Shown piece by piece: positions 5,636-5,818 of a stretch of 5,818 bases of DNA (the first letter of the stretch is position 1; every line of letters begins with the position of its first letter). The translations under genes were made by a program, and so were the position numbers. The notes beneath the pieces were generated by a model. That model was not told the DNA's origin and ran no database searches. It saw only the letters and a program-made list of their open reading frames with translations. Source of the DNA: Massilia sp. UBA2604 (lineage in GTDB: Bacteria; Pseudomonadota; Gammaproteobacteria; Burkholderiales; Burkholderiaceae_D); assembly GCA_002339265.1 (NCBI GenBank), contig DDKG01000090.1, forward strand, positions 1 through 5,818. Reading direction: 5' to 3'.

Positions 5636-5710
5636 AGGGTGAGATGGTGTACTGGTGGGATTGGTACCGTTCAGTCAGCCCAGGCGATGTGTTGTCCTGG
5701 CGACAGAAGA

Positions 5711-5769
5711 ATATTAGAAGCCAGAAACAATCCAGGAAGCGAATTCTGCTCTTCGTTGAGCCTCGTCAA
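5711..5769 (-). promoter_or_regulatory. Region likely to hold the DUF2339-DUF3999 operon promoter
   Basis: Within the roughly 190-bp gap upstream of the DUF2339 gene, the minus strand has TAATAT (5711-5716), a reasonable -10 about 85 nt before the ATG, but with only a poor -35 (TTCCTG) at 16 bp. A good -35-like TTGACG (5764-5769) lies farther upstream without a good -10 at the right distance. The AT-rich patch near 5705-5735 makes this the best promoter location, but the exact element is uncertain. Confidence 0.25.
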
Positions 5770-5804
5770 GCGGGCGTGGGCGGCGGGAGTTCGAGGACCA
5801 AAGC

Positions 5805-5818
5805 AAAAAACCCCACCA
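5805..5818 (-). terminator. Right half of an intrinsic terminator cut by the window edge
   Basis: On the minus strand the window starts TGGTGGGG followed by TTTTTT (5805-5810). This is the usual distal arm plus T-tract of a Rho-independent terminator; the matching CCCCACCA arm would lie beyond the edge. It suggests a minus-strand neighbour ends here and that the DUF2339-DUF3999 unit has its own promoter. Since the first arm is unseen, this is an inference. Confidence 0.4.

Noticed and set aside
5680..5700. CCAGG / CCTGG inverted repeat upstream of the DUF2339 gene
   Set aside because: Only 5 bp with an 11-nt gap and no T-tract or known operator match; easily expected by chance.
5775..5818. 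End of a tRNA gene, suggested by GTTCGA and a terminal CCA on the plus strand
   Set aside because: The bases flanking TTCGA do not form a T-stem, and the last 14 bases read better as the A-tract and arm of a terminator on the other strand.

Overview
The window looks like a chromosomal segment of a GC-rich betaproteobacterium, most likely a member of the Burkholderiales. The main clue is the left end. Read on the minus strand, it carries an rRNA-operon leader of betaproteobacterial type: a GTTCTTTAAAAAC boxA followed by the GATAAGTGTGGGCGTTTG block. It also has rRNA-type promoters and none of the rRNA itself. The family assignment within the order is a guess; no ribosomal or housekeeping protein in the window narrows it down.

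Layout. (1) Positions 1-340 hold the promoter and leader region of an rRNA operon running leftward out of the window. Two promoter-like elements sit near 307-336 and 218-246. They are followed by a boxB-like hairpin, boxA, boxC and two further strong leader hairpins; the 16S gene should begin just beyond base 1. (2) Positions 340-472 are a divergent control region with a candidate promoter and a Fur-box-like palindrome (418-432) upstream of a small plus-strand gene. (3) Positions 473-883 encode a 136-residue membrane protein made of two DUF2061 units, closed by an intrinsic terminator at 906-936. (4) Positions 950-5626 form a minus-strand, two-cistron unit converging on that terminator: a very large DUF2339 membrane-protein gene first, then a DUF3999 gene 18 nt downstream with its own strong ribosome binding site. 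(5) Positions 5627-5818 are an upstream non-coding region. It ends at the window edge with what looks like the last half of a terminator for an off-window gene.

The main oddity is that the DUF2339 gene is cut by a single in-frame TGA (3611-3613). Both halves and the 16 codons between the TGA and the next ATG are in one uninterrupted frame. The two pieces together (about 1,073 codons) match the plan of one DUF2339 protein: N-terminal membrane anchor, short coiled coil, Pro/Gln linker, long polytopic core and a C-terminal signature. This is best read as a nonsense mutation or a sequence error, with a programmed or tolerated stop as a less likely alternative.

Functionally, DUF2339 (polytopic inner-membrane protein) and DUF3999 (secreted, C-terminally anchored periplasmic protein) are encoded together and probably work together at the cell envelope. 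Neither family has an established biochemical role that I can name. I see no mobile element, CRISPR array, tRNA or defence system in the window.
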